DNA of 6,558 nt, taken from assembly GCA_030151745.1 (NCBI GenBank), contig JASLDA010000053.1, positions 1-6,558 of the forward strand, written 5' to 3'. This stretch comes from Chitinophagaceae bacterium. GTDB lineage: Bacteria; Bacteroidota; Bacteroidia; Chitinophagales; Chitinophagaceae. A program made the translations under genes and the position numbers. Shown one piece after another: positions 1 through 5,712 of the stretch. The notes under the pieces were generated by a model. That model did no database searches, was not told where the DNA came from, and saw only the letters and a list, made by a program, of their open reading frames with translations. How positions within the stretch are numbered: the first letter of the stretch is position 1; the number at the start of each line of letters is the position of its first letter.

Positions 1-279
1 GGTTCCAAAGGCGTTGCGCAGCGTATTGCCAACGGCCGGATCACGGTCCCGGCGCATTTCTGGAAGATCCTGCTCGTGCTGCCCGAAGGAAACGACGACC
101 TGAAGCGCATCACGGAGAATACCGAGGTCATAGCGGTCGATATGCCGAATACGCAAAGCGCGGGGCATTACGGCTGGCAGTCGTTCCGCTGCACGGTCGC
201 CTCCATCGAGAGGGCTACGGGCTACCGGTTCTTCAGCGCGCTGCCGGATGCGGTGGCGGCGGTCCTGAAGGCAAAATAG
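1..279 (+). CDS. DNA/RNA non-specific endonuclease (NucA/NUC1 family), C-terminal part
   Basis: This is the last 92 residues of a metal-dependent, sugar-non-specific nuclease of the NUC1/NucA family, which cleaves both DNA and RNA and is usually exported. The frame is open from base 1 to a TAG at 277-279. The visible segment carries family hallmarks: VPAHFWKILLVLP near residues 15-27, an AVDMPN strand, a W-x-S-F-R segment, and the ending IERATGYRFFSALPDAV, which matches the usual 'IE..TG..FFS.LP' C-terminus. The catalytic DRGH motif and any signal peptide lie upstream of the window, so activity and location cannot be judged here. The gene converges with a NuiA-like inhibitor gene that ends 19 bp downstream on the other strand, which suggests a nuclease/inhibitor locus. 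The family call is firm; the specific substrate is inference. Confidence 0.9.
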   Translation, partial: GSKGVAQRIANGRITVPAHFWKILLVLPEGNDDLKRITENTEVIAVDMPNTQSAGHYGWQSFRCTVASIERATGYRFFSALPDAVAAVLKAK

Positions 280-298
280 GGGGGCGTTTACGGGACGC

Positions 299-691
299 TC
301 AGGTCTCGACGGCTGCGGTCCGGATTATGGCGGCCTCGCCCTGCGTTATCGCCGCGATGTCGATCGTGGGCCCGTGGCGGTACACGCAAATGTCGTCAGT
401 CCGGCTTTTCAGCAGCCGAAACAAGTCTTCCCATTGCTGCAGGTAGGTCCTGAGACCCTCGTCGCCGGGATCTACGGAGTCCCGGATCGACTGGAGGAAA
501 TGCTCAGCATCCTCGGTGCTTGCCGCCCCGCCGAGCGAGGCTTTCACGGCGTCCTGGCTTGCCAGCCCCTCCCGGGCGGGAAGCAGCTCCAGCCCGGCCT
601 CCGTCTCGCTGATGTACAGCATGTCGCGGATCGCCAGGCCGATTTCCCCGCGGAAGGACGGGCCGGCACTGTTTACATCGCTTATTGCCAT
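299..691 (-). CDS. NuiA-like nuclease inhibitor (130 aa)
   Basis: This is a small acidic protein with no signal peptide or membrane segment, so probably cytoplasmic. It resembles the Anabaena nuclease A inhibitor NuiA as I recall it (about 135 aa). The N-terminal MLYISETEAGLEL matches the LLFMSESE region. The second half, DLFRLLKSRTDDICVYRHG, matches a helix plus VYRLG strand. The last residues AVET correspond to NuiA's VVET. In NuiA, Glu24 and the C-terminal Thr are recalled as the residues inserted at the nuclease's metal site; here these correspond to Glu29 and Thr130. The partner is plausibly the convergent NUC1-type nuclease, whose stop lies 19 bp away. The ATG at 691 has an AAAGG just upstream and directly follows the propeller gene on the same strand after a 39-bp gap, so co-transcription is possible. 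The alignment is from memory, so an unrelated small protein is not fully excluded. Confidence 0.75.
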   Translation of the reverse strand: MAISDVNSAGPSFRGEIGLAIRDMLYISETEAGLELLPAREGLASQDAVKASLGGAASTEDAEHFLQSIRDSVDPGDEGLRTYLQQWEDLFRLLKSRTDDICVYRHGPTIDIAAITQGEAAIIRTAAVET

Positions 692-703
692 ATGCCTTTA
701 AGT

Positions 704-725
704 GCCGAAGAACGGAAAATTCGGC
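704..725 (-). other. Intercistronic stem-loop
   Basis: A 6-bp perfect inverted repeat (GCCGAA / TTCGGC) with a 10-nt loop fills most of the gap between the propeller gene's stop and the inhibitor gene's start. It has no T-tract on the minus strand, so it is a poor intrinsic terminator. It may be a processing or attenuation hairpin, or chance. Confidence 0.3.
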
Positions 726-730
726 GAATA

Positions 731-2341
731 TCAGCGCAGGACCAGCTTGAAAGCGCCTCCGGCGGAGAGCGAGGGTTGCTGGACGATATACAAGCCCCGG
801 GGCCAGGTTGCGACGTCGATGTTGATATTGCCCAGCCGGTCGGGCTCGCCCGTCCACTGCTTCCGGCCCTGCATATCGATGATCCGGAGCGGCCCGCGGT
901 CCGAGGTGTATATATGGATCGTCGTCGTCGCCGGGTTCGGCCAGGCATACAGGCCGTAAGCCAGGGAGGTCTCGGCCGTCTTGAGAGGCGGCTGCTGCCG
1001 GTAGCGTAGCTTGGCGAGATAAGGCACGTATTTGCCCGGCACCGCCGTGGTCGAAATCCGGACGCTGTCGAACCCGATGCTGTTGAGATCGGATGCGATG
1101 CCTGTGATATAGAGCGCCGAGCCGTCCGAGGCGATATGCTGGATCGAGCTGTAGTCGGCATTTATATTCTTGGCCCACATTGCCTGGCCGCTGCTTCCGC
1201 CGTAGGCTACCACCGTTCCGTTCATCGTCGTATTGTTCGTGGCGATGCCTCCAGAGCCCCAGATTGCCGGTCCCTGGCTTTCAGGGGCCAGGATGAGCAT
1301 CGAGTCGGCGGCCAGCGCCTTGCCCGTGCCTGCGAAGCTGAGCGGCCCCTGGCTGACGCTGGCTACGGGGCGCTGGGCGGCCCAGGAAAGCGTGCCGTTG
1401 CTGTCCAGGCGGGCAAGCAGGTAATCCGGGTCGGGGCTGTCGCTGAAGTGGTGTGTCGCCAGCGTGGTCGAGTCGAGAAGATCGCCGCTCAGGTACACGC
1501 CGCCGTCCGGCGCGGCATTCAGGCTGCGCTCATTGCAGCTGATGTCGTTGAGGAAATAATGCCATTTGTGCTTATTGTCGGCCGAGTAGCGGACGATGTA
1601 CCAGGGATAGCTCAGCAGGGGGGATACCGCGGCCTTGGTGCCGTTGAAATCCATCATGCTGGAAGACATGCAGTTGCCCAGTATGTAAGTGCCGCCTGAA
1701 GCGTCCCGTGCGATCCCCGTGACCTGGCTGCGTGTATTTTGCCGGATCAGGGTCGTGCGGATACCGGTTGTCAGGTCGTACTGGCTGATCCTGCTGCCTT
1801 GGGCACTGTCTACGGAAAGATAGAGGTAGTTCCCGTCGATGATGAAGGTCTCGGCACTGCAGTACTGGTCGCTGCCTACCATCGTGAACCAATTCGGGTC
1901 GAGCGTATGAGCCTGCAGGCGAAGCAGGAAATGATCCGAGCTGGAGCCTAACATACCGGGCGTTATGTATCCGCCGCCTATCTTTATTGAGTCGTGCAGC
2001 GTCCCCAGGATATACCAGTTCCCGGCCGCGTCGGCACGGGCTTGTATGAGGCTGATATTGCCGGAAAGGGTGGTCGTTACCATTGGATTGCCGGAGCTGT
2101 CCAATTCCTGGAACCTGTAGTCGCCCAGCATGTTCCCGGCGATTATATTCTGGTTCTGGATGCAGCCCCAGAGAATGCGGTCCTGGGAGGTGGCGAGCAC
2201 CTGACGCGCGTAGGCCGGGTTTACGCTGTAGGTTATATTCCCGTCCCGGAGCGCCCAGGACCATTGCGCCTGCTGGGCTCCGGCGTCATGCGCGGCGGCG
2301 GCAATCAGGGCAGTAAACAGGAATGCGTAGCGTTTTTTCAT
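731..2341 (-). CDS. Secreted beta-propeller (SBBP-like) protein with T9SS type A sorting domain
   Basis: This 536-aa exported protein begins with a clear Sec signal peptide: KKR, a hydrophobic stretch FLFTALIAAAA, and a cleavage site near AGAQ. I chose the ATG at 2341 because the in-frame start eight codons upstream would put extra residues before the signal peptide. The body has repeated units of the form 'D-x-x-G-x-x-Y-(I/L)-x-G ... D-(Y/H)-(L/F)-L-x-R-L ... G ... W' (for example DAAGNWYILG, DASGGTYILG, PDGGVYLSG, SDGSALYITG). These are typical of SBBP-type beta-propeller repeats. Residues about 467-536 (WPNPATTTIHIY ... IIDMQGR ... WPRGLYIV ... FKLVLR) form a T9SS type A sorting domain, which in Bacteroidota directs outer-membrane translocation and surface attachment or release. 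No enzymatic motif is visible and the ligand is unknown. It lies immediately upstream of the NuiA-like gene on the same strand. Confidence 0.88.
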   Translation of the reverse strand: MKKRYAFLFTALIAAAAHDAGAQQAQWSWALRDGNITYSVNPAYARQVLATSQDRILWGCIQNQNIIAGNMLGDYRFQELDSSGNPMVTTTLSGNISLIQARADAAGNWYILGTLHDSIKIGGGYITPGMLGSSSDHFLLRLQAHTLDPNWFTMVGSDQYCSAETFIIDGNYLYLSVDSAQGSRISQYDLTTGIRTTLIRQNTRSQVTGIARDASGGTYILGNCMSSSMMDFNGTKAAVSPLLSYPWYIVRYSADNKHKWHYFLNDISCNERSLNAAPDGGVYLSGDLLDSTTLATHHFSDSPDPDYLLARLDSNGTLSWAAQRPVASVSQGPLSFAGTGKALAADSMLILAPESQGPAIWGSGGIATNNTTMNGTVVAYGGSSGQAMWAKNINADYSSIQHIASDGSALYITGIASDLNSIGFDSVRISTTAVPGKYVPYLAKLRYRQQPPLKTAETSLAYGLYAWPNPATTTIHIYTSDRGPLRIIDMQGRKQWTGEPDRLGNINIDVATWPRGLYIVQQPSLSAGGAFKLVLR

Positions 2342-2351
2342 AGGGATTATA

Positions 2352-2365
2352 TTGGCGTACGCCAA
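2352..2365. promoter_or_regulatory. 14-bp perfect palindrome upstream of the T9SS gene
   Basis: TTGGCGTACGCCAA is exactly self-complementary and sits 11 bp upstream of the ATG of the secreted propeller gene. It overlaps a weak -7-like box on the minus strand (TAACTTGG, 2362-2369, against TAnnTTTG). This position fits a repressor operator, or a leader hairpin near the ribosome site. No regulator is identified. Confidence 0.35.
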
Positions 2366-2443
2366 GTTATACCTCGCAAGGGATAAAATCGAATGTTTTC
2401 TTGCGAAACACTGTCATTGATTTATCTCTTGCGGAGTATGGCA

Positions 2444-2493
2444 GGCCCCTTTGCAGGAAGCAAAGAACCGTTTTCCCGGAAACCAGCAGGGCC
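2444..2493 (-). terminator. Possible structured 3' end of the dehydrogenase transcript
   Basis: Just downstream of the dehydrogenase stop on the minus strand there are nested inverted repeats: an outer pair GGCCC/GGGCC (2444-2448 with 2489-2493) and an inner perfect pair CTTTGC/GCAAAG (2449-2454 with 2460-2465, 5-nt loop). No T-tract follows, so intrinsic termination is uncertain. Confidence 0.25.
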
Positions 2494-2506
2494 ATCGCCC
2501 GGCGGA

Positions 2507-3727
2507 TCAGCTGCCGTAAGCGTATTCGCTCAGGTATTCGTAGCGCGGGGTCAGCCGGCCGTCTGCGCAGATCGTGGCGCGGTCGATGATATCGCTGCCG
2601 GATTTGCTGAGCAGCTCGCGGAGCACGTACTTCTCGAAGTGCGTCCCGAAATGCGCGGAGGCGTCGCGGGGCAGCTCGTTGGGCAGGTTGTCCACGGCCA
2701 TGATGTCGACGATCGCCTCGTCGTGCATGAACGGCTCGGTGCGCTGCAGGCTGTAGCGGTTGACGCCGTAGACGGGATTGTCGATCGTGGTGGAGCCCAT
2801 GTTCAGGGGGACGGAGCCGTCGGCGTCGCAGGTGATGTCGGCAATGACGTTCATCCGGTAATTGGGAGCGGAGACCTCCGTTTTTTCGAAGAGCCTCGGC
2901 ACGTCCTTGTCCCAGTATGTGCCGTTCATCAGAATGTCCGTGCGGCTCAGGAAGGGGTGGAAAATGCTCCTGTACTCCGTCGGGTTCGCGTGGAAATCGT
3001 CGCGGTGGTAATCCCCGCCGTCTTTGCGGACGTACAGCGACCCGCCCTTGAGATGCGTATAGACCGGGTAGTCGAATTCTTGGGCCAGGAAGTCCTGCGG
3101 TTCGAGGTATTCCACATCGAGGTAGTGCATGATCTCGAGCACGCCTGCGGCTACCTTGCCGGAGCCGGTGACCACGATCCGTACGGGAGGCAGCACCAGG
3201 TCGTCGTAGACCTTCTTCAGGCCTTCGGTAGTGCCGATATAATGCGCGGCGGGAAGATTGAAGGAAGCATACCGCTTCCCGTAGGTCAGCAACCCGTTGT
3301 GCGCGCCTACGAGGCCTGCGAAGAAGCCGAAGCCGAGGATGCGCTGTTCGTCGCTGTGCGTCAGGCATTCGTAGTCGATCATGCGAATGCGCTTCGCGAT
3401 GAGCGCCTGCATCAGCGGCCGGTTATAGGCCTGGGCCTTCTTTGTATGCGAGAAGAAAAAGTACGTCTTGCCGGGTACCAGTGCGTCTACCGGCACTTCC
3501 TTGATCCCGAGAATGATGTCGCAGTCGGAGAGATCTTCCTGCAGCGGAACGCCGGCGGCAGTGTACTCATCGTCCCGGTAGCAGCGGTTCGGGGAAGGCT
3601 GGGCGACGATCTGGAGTCCCGGGTGATCGTACATGATCTGGGCGCACTGCTGCGGGGTAAGGGCTACGCGGGTGTCCGGCGGGGTCTTTCCTTCCCGGAC
3701 AAGGCCGATGCGGGGGGCGGTGTACAT
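2507..3727 (-). CDS. NAD(P)-dependent AlaDH/PNT-family oxidoreductase (alanine/saccharopine dehydrogenase-like)
   Basis: This 406-aa cytoplasmic enzyme is full length for the family. The N-terminal AlaDH/PNT domain starts with RIGLVREGKTPPDTRVALTP (residues 6-25). GIKEVP contains Lys76 and FFSHTKKAQ contains His94; these match the catalytic Lys/His pair of Lys1-type saccharopine dehydrogenases (Lys77 and His96 in yeast, from memory). The dinucleotide-binding loop is GSGKVAAG at residues 188-195. The N-terminal pattern with 'FFFSHT.K.Q.YN' and 'IDYECLT' is typical of a Bacteroidota group variously annotated as alanine dehydrogenase or saccharopine dehydrogenase-like, so the substrate is not settled. 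I prefer the ATG at 3727 over an in-frame TTG at 3736, because the TTG codon lies inside a candidate -7 box. It is divergent from hscB with a 21-bp gap between ATG codons. Confidence 0.85.
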   Translation of the reverse strand: MYTAPRIGLVREGKTPPDTRVALTPQQCAQIMYDHPGLQIVAQPSPNRCYRDDEYTAAGVPLQEDLSDCDIILGIKEVPVDALVPGKTYFFFSHTKKAQAYNRPLMQALIAKRIRMIDYECLTHSDEQRILGFGFFAGLVGAHNGLLTYGKRYASFNLPAAHYIGTTEGLKKVYDDLVLPPVRIVVTGSGKVAAGVLEIMHYLDVEYLEPQDFLAQEFDYPVYTHLKGGSLYVRKDGGDYHRDDFHANPTEYRSIFHPFLSRTDILMNGTYWDKDVPRLFEKTEVSAPNYRMNVIADITCDADGSVPLNMGSTTIDNPVYGVNRYSLQRTEPFMHDEAIVDIMAVDNLPNELPRDASAHFGTHFEKYVLRELLSKSGSDIIDRATICADGRLTPRYEYLSEYAYGS

Positions 3728-3730
3728 TTG
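3723..3730 (+). promoter_or_regulatory. Bacteroidota -7 box (TACATTTG) for hscB
   Basis: This is a full match to TAnnTTTG ending 18 bp before the hscB ATG, which would give a 5' leader of about 10 nt. It overlaps the first codons of the divergent dehydrogenase gene and faces the minus-strand box across only 3 bp. No clear -33 element is seen. Confidence 0.4.
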
Positions 3731-3733
3731 GCC

Positions 3734-3741
3734 CAAAGATA
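3734..3741 (-). promoter_or_regulatory. Bacteroidota -7 box (TATCTTTG) for the dehydrogenase gene
   Basis: Read on the minus strand this is a full match to TAnnTTTG, ending 6 bp before the ATG at 3727. If used, transcription would start at or next to the ATG, giving a leaderless or nearly leaderless mRNA. No convincing -33 TTG element is seen. Confidence 0.4.
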
Positions 3742-3748
3742 GCCTACT

Positions 3749-4252
3749 ATGAGCGCGGTGCCTGACTACTTCGAGTTGTATGAGATGAAGCCAACATTAA
3801 ATCCGGATGCCGCCGAGCTTCGCAGCAGGTATTATGCGCTCAGCCGTAAATACCACCCGGACCGGGCTGGCGGTGCGGATCCGGACGCGCTTCTTATGAA
3901 GGCCTCTCAAGTGAACGAGGGGTACCGGCTGCTGGGGGATCCCGATGCGCTGATGGGCTATGTGCTGCGGCGCGAGGGCGTAGCGGAGGATAACGAGCAG
4001 TACCAGCTGCCGCCGGATTTCCTGATGGACATGATCGAGCTGAATGAGGCCGTAGGCGACGCGGCGCTGGACCCGGACGGCGCCGGGAACGCGAAGCGCG
4101 AGCTGGAAGCCGCGCTGCAGGCCTGGGAAGAAGGAGTGGCGCCGCTACGCGAGAGGTACAATTCCGGAGACAACAGTCCCGGCTTGCTGGCCAAGCTGAA
4201 AGATTTCTATTACCGGAAGAAATACCTGGAACGAGTGCGGGAGCGGATGTGA
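3749..4252 (+). CDS. hscB: Fe-S cluster assembly co-chaperone HscB
   Basis: This 167-aa J-protein delivers the scaffold IscU/SufU-type Fe-S protein to an Hsp70 and stimulates its ATPase during Fe-S cluster biogenesis in the cytoplasm. The N-terminal J domain starts at DYFELYEM and has the essential HPD at residues 36-38 (KYHPDR), followed by the helix ASQVNEGYRLLGDP. The segment LMGYVLRREG leads into the HscB-specific C-terminal helical domain. Its signature PPDFLMDMIELNEAV (residues 88-102) corresponds to 'FLMEQLELRE' of E. coli HscB, the scaffold-binding face. The domain order and length match HscB rather than a general DnaJ, as there is no Gly/Phe or zinc region. No isc or hscA gene is present in the window. 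It is divergent from the dehydrogenase, with an ATG start and no strong Shine-Dalgarno. Confidence 0.92.
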   Translation: MSAVPDYFELYEMKPTLNPDAAELRSRYYALSRKYHPDRAGGADPDALLMKASQVNEGYRLLGDPDALMGYVLRREGVAEDNEQYQLPPDFLMDMIELNEAVGDAALDPDGAGNAKRELEAALQAWEEGVAPLRERYNSGDNSPGLLAKLKDFYYRKKYLERVRERM

Positions 4253-4258
4253 TATTTT

Positions 4259-4298
4259 GTTTGATGAAGTTGGATGGTGTTTGATGAAGTTGGATAAT
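4259..4298 (+). repeat. Two 20-bp direct repeats containing GTTGGAT
   Basis: Two adjacent copies (4259-4278 and 4279-4298) begin with the identical 17-mer GTTTGATGAAGTTGGAT and differ only in the last three bases. They start 7 bp after the hscB stop codon. Their GTTGGAT core is the reverse complement of the ATCCAAC heptamer in the array that follows, and 4269-4281 is exactly complementary to 4342-4354 and 4392-4404. Confidence 0.85.
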
Positions 4299-4337
4299 GT
4301 TCTTCATAGTGGATCATCTGGCCCCGGTCTGTTTCCC

Positions 4338-4404
4338 ATCCAACACCATCCAACCCTATCCAACCCTATCCAACCCTATCCAACCCTATCCAACACCATC
4401 CAAC
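4338..4404. repeat. Short tandem repeat array, 10-bp period, seven ATCCAAC copies
   Basis: The heptamer ATCCAAC begins at 4338, 4348, 4358, 4368, 4378, 4388 and 4398, exactly 10 bp apart. The linkers are ACC in the first and last intervals and CCT in the four middle ones, so the array is symmetric in composition. It lies in the convergent gap between hscB and the alkD-like gene. A 10-bp spacing places all copies on one face of the DNA helix. It is not a CRISPR, since there are no unique spacers. Confidence 0.9.
4354..4386 (-). other. Potential G-quadruplex motif
   Basis: On the minus strand the four middle repeats give four GGG tracts separated by exactly 7-nt loops (TTGGATA), meeting the common G3-N1-7 rule. 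The loops themselves contain GG. The motif lies downstream of the alkD-like stop, so it would be present in read-through RNA as well as DNA. Formation is predicted only by pattern. Confidence 0.5.
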
Positions 4405-4421
4405 GAAACAAATTATCTAAA

Positions 4422-4437
4422 CGCATTGTACAATGCG
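4422..4437. other. 16-bp perfect palindrome
   Basis: CGCATTGTACAATGCG is exactly self-complementary, located 33 bp past the alkD-like stop (minus) and 17 bp from the repeat array. As RNA it would form a 6-bp stem with a 4-nt loop, followed on the minus strand by TTTAGATAATTTG, so it could be a weak terminator. It could equally be a dimeric protein binding site. Confidence 0.45.
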
Positions 4438-4469
4438 GCCCATTTGATCATTCGACCATCCAGCCGGCA

Positions 4470-5135
4470 CTACAAGTGTTTCATCGCCTCGCGCTTGCTG
4501 AGGCCGGACATGGGATGCGTGTCTACGAATGCCCGGACCCAGTCGGGGTCCGTCTTTGCGTATTGGCGCAGCGCCCAGCCGATGGCCTTGCGCAGGAAGA
4601 ACTCCTTTGATTCCAGGTGCGGCAGGATGCAGGCTTCGAGCAGGGCCGTATCCGTTTTATCCGCGTAGAACATTTGATGGATGATGGCGCTGCGGTTCAG
4701 CCAGAAATTTCCGGAGCCGATATAGCGCTTAATCACGGGCGCCGCCTCTTCCGGGAATTTCGCGGCCCATTCGCCCAGGGAGCGCTCCGCCAGGAAGTCG
4801 ACCGTATCCCACCAGCTTTTGTGCGTGATCAGCCATTCGATAAGCCGGATCGTGTCCTTATTGAACGATTTGCGCCGGTGATAGAGCCAGTCGGTGGCCA
4901 TCTGGTGCAGCTCGCGCTCGGGCTCTTCGTAAAGCGCTTTCAGCATCCGTTCCCATTGATCCTCCGGCAGCGAGGCGTATTGTCTGAAGACTTCCTTCTG
5001 GATCTGCCGGCGCGGCACGGCCTTCACCCCGAAGAACGGGGCGATGTTTTTCATGTAATCGGACATGGGCTGTGCGTCGGCCGGGTTGGCCGCCTCCTGG
5101 AACAGCTCTCTGATTTCGGCGATGTCGGGGTTCAT
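4470..5135 (-). CDS. AlkD-like DNA alkylation repair protein (HEAT-repeat glycosylase)
   Basis: This 221-aa, all-helical protein belongs to the HEAT-repeat AlkC/AlkD superfamily. Members excise alkylated bases such as 3-methyladenine and 7-methylguanine without base flipping, by trapping the backbone around the lesion. Numbered from the ATG at 5135, Trp109 and Asp113 fall in HKSWWDTVDFLAER and Arg148 in FWLNRSAIIHQM. These are the same positions recalled for the catalytic residues of Bacillus cereus AlkD (Trp109, Asp113, Arg148), so activity is likely retained. Other family features are MSDYMKNIAPFFGV near the N-terminus and FFLRKAIGWALRQYAKTDPDWVRAFV near the C-terminus. An in-frame GTG at 5147 would add four residues; the ATG is preferred. 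It stands alone, convergent with hscB across the repeat region and divergent from the tRNA gene. Confidence 0.9.
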   Translation of the reverse strand: MNPDIAEIRELFQEAANPADAQPMSDYMKNIAPFFGVKAVPRRQIQKEVFRQYASLPEDQWERMLKALYEEPERELHQMATDWLYHRRKSFNKDTIRLIEWLITHKSWWDTVDFLAERSLGEWAAKFPEEAAPVIKRYIGSGNFWLNRSAIIHQMFYADKTDTALLEACILPHLESKEFFLRKAIGWALRQYAKTDPDWVRAFVDTHPMSGLSKREAMKHL

Positions 5136-5257
5136 GATGCTGCGCACCGCAGGGGATGGATTTGTCGGTTCCCTGCGAAGCTTGCGGCGAATGTACTTCT
5201 TGCCGGGTATAGCTACATGGGCGGGCCGGGAGATGTCTGAAGTTCCGGCACATCCCC

Positions 5258-5265
5258 TATTTTTG
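5258..5265 (+). promoter_or_regulatory. -7 promoter box of the tRNA-Leu gene
   Basis: TATTTTTG is a full match to the Bacteroidota TAnnTTTG element, ending 8 bp before the mature tRNA 5' end. A TCTG at 5236-5239, 18 bp upstream, is a possible degenerate -33 element. Position and match make this the most convincing promoter in the window. Confidence 0.6.
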
Positions 5266-5273
5266 CGCTCCTT

Positions 5274-5360
5274 GCCCCGATGGCGGAACTGGTAGACGCG
5301 CTAGACTCAAAATCTTGTTTCGGCAACGGAGTGCAGGTTCGATTCCTGTTCGGGGCACCA
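5274..5360 (+). tRNA. tRNA-Leu (anticodon CAA)
   Basis: This is an 87-nt class II tRNA including the encoded CCA. The acceptor stem GCCCCGA/TCGGGGC pairs perfectly, followed by discriminator A and CCA. The D-arm contains GGTAGA. The anticodon loop CTCAAAA (5306-5312) places CAA at 5308-5310, reading UUG codons. A long variable arm (CGG..CAA..CGG type) is present, and the T-arm is GCAGG-TTCGATT-CCTGT. The anticodon stem has one T-T mismatch. It has its own promoter and terminator, so it is a single-gene unit. GC content drops after it, and tRNA genes are common integration sites. Confidence 0.97.
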
Positions 5361-5365
5361 AAGTG

Positions 5366-5402
5366 GAAAGGTCGGCAATAAGCTGACCTTTCTTCTTTTT
5401 TT
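5366..5402 (+). terminator. Intrinsic terminator of the tRNA-Leu gene
   Basis: An 11-bp stem (5366-5376 with 5382-5392, one G-U pair) with the 5-nt loop AATAA is followed by CTTC-type pyrimidines and seven T residues (5396-5402). This is a strong rho-independent terminator. Confidence 0.88.
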
Positions 5403-5424
5403 GAAATGCTCAAACCTGCGCTGA

Positions 5425-5691
5425 CAGTGGCTTTCAAGGCAAGCACGGGATTTTCCGCTACGGTTCGATATTTTGTTTTGTCAAAAACAGCTTTCACTAG
5501 CGAATGCTCTTAGGCTAATGCGGAATACGGTTCATCCAGGTCGTATTGCAAGCGACCAGCCATGGAAAGAAGCTGATGAACATGATTACAAGGGCGTCTA
5601 TGCATCTATGTATACTGCGGTCCAAGAGTTAATGAGCATGGGATGCAAAAGCCATTTGCTTGAAAGCATAGTAGTCAGAAATAGTTGGTAA
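5425..5691 (+). pseudogene. Probable 5'-truncated gene remnant
   Basis: An open frame from just after a TGA at 5422 to a TAA at 5689-5691 reads ...ALRLMRNTVHPGRIASDQPWKEADEHDYKGVYASMYTAVQELMSMG..., which looks like genuine protein. The 'LRxxRNxxHPGR' pattern followed by an amphipathic helix resembles the C-terminal end of HEPN-like or related hypothetical proteins, but I do not recognise the family. There is no ATG start before the conserved-looking part (first in-frame ATG about residue 16 of the TTG-initiated version) and no Shine-Dalgarno. The tRNA terminator is immediately upstream. GC content is about 42%, well below the neighbours. Most likely it is the tail of a gene whose front was lost at an insertion or deletion joint; a short functional gene is possible. 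Confidence 0.4.
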
Positions 5692-5712
5692 AATTGGTTG
5701 AATGCTCTTCGA

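Noticed and set aside
284..298. Small GCGT/ACGC hairpin between the nuclease and inhibitor stops
   Set aside because: Only a 4-bp stem with no T-tract; too weak to call a terminator.
374..1009. 211-aa plus-strand frame opposite the NuiA-like and propeller genes
   Set aside because: Pro/Arg/Gly-rich antisense shadow crossing two genes with clear family signatures.
2393..3742. 449-aa plus-strand open frame
   Set aside because: It lies antisense to the well-supported dehydrogenase gene and reads as low-information Val/Gly/Arg-rich sequence; an artefact of GC-rich codon use.
4338..4404. CRISPR array or eukaryotic telomere repeat (CCCTAA-like)
   Set aside because: There are no spacers, and the unit is 10 bp rather than 6 bp; the surrounding genes are bacterial.
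4257..4668. Two plus-strand frames running through the repeat array (PTLSNPIQPYP-like)
   Set aside because: The peptide is only the translated 10-bp repeat; the remainder is antisense to the alkD-like gene.
5461..5468. Repeat of GGTTCGAT from the tRNA T-loop as a possible attachment site
   Set aside because: Only 8 bp, from the tRNA's common T-loop sequence and not extended to the 3' end; chance is the simplest explanation.
5213..5497. 94-aa minus-strand frame containing PNRNRTCTPLPKQDFESSAST
   Set aside because: It is the antisense translation of tRNA-Leu, a well-known false protein in databases.
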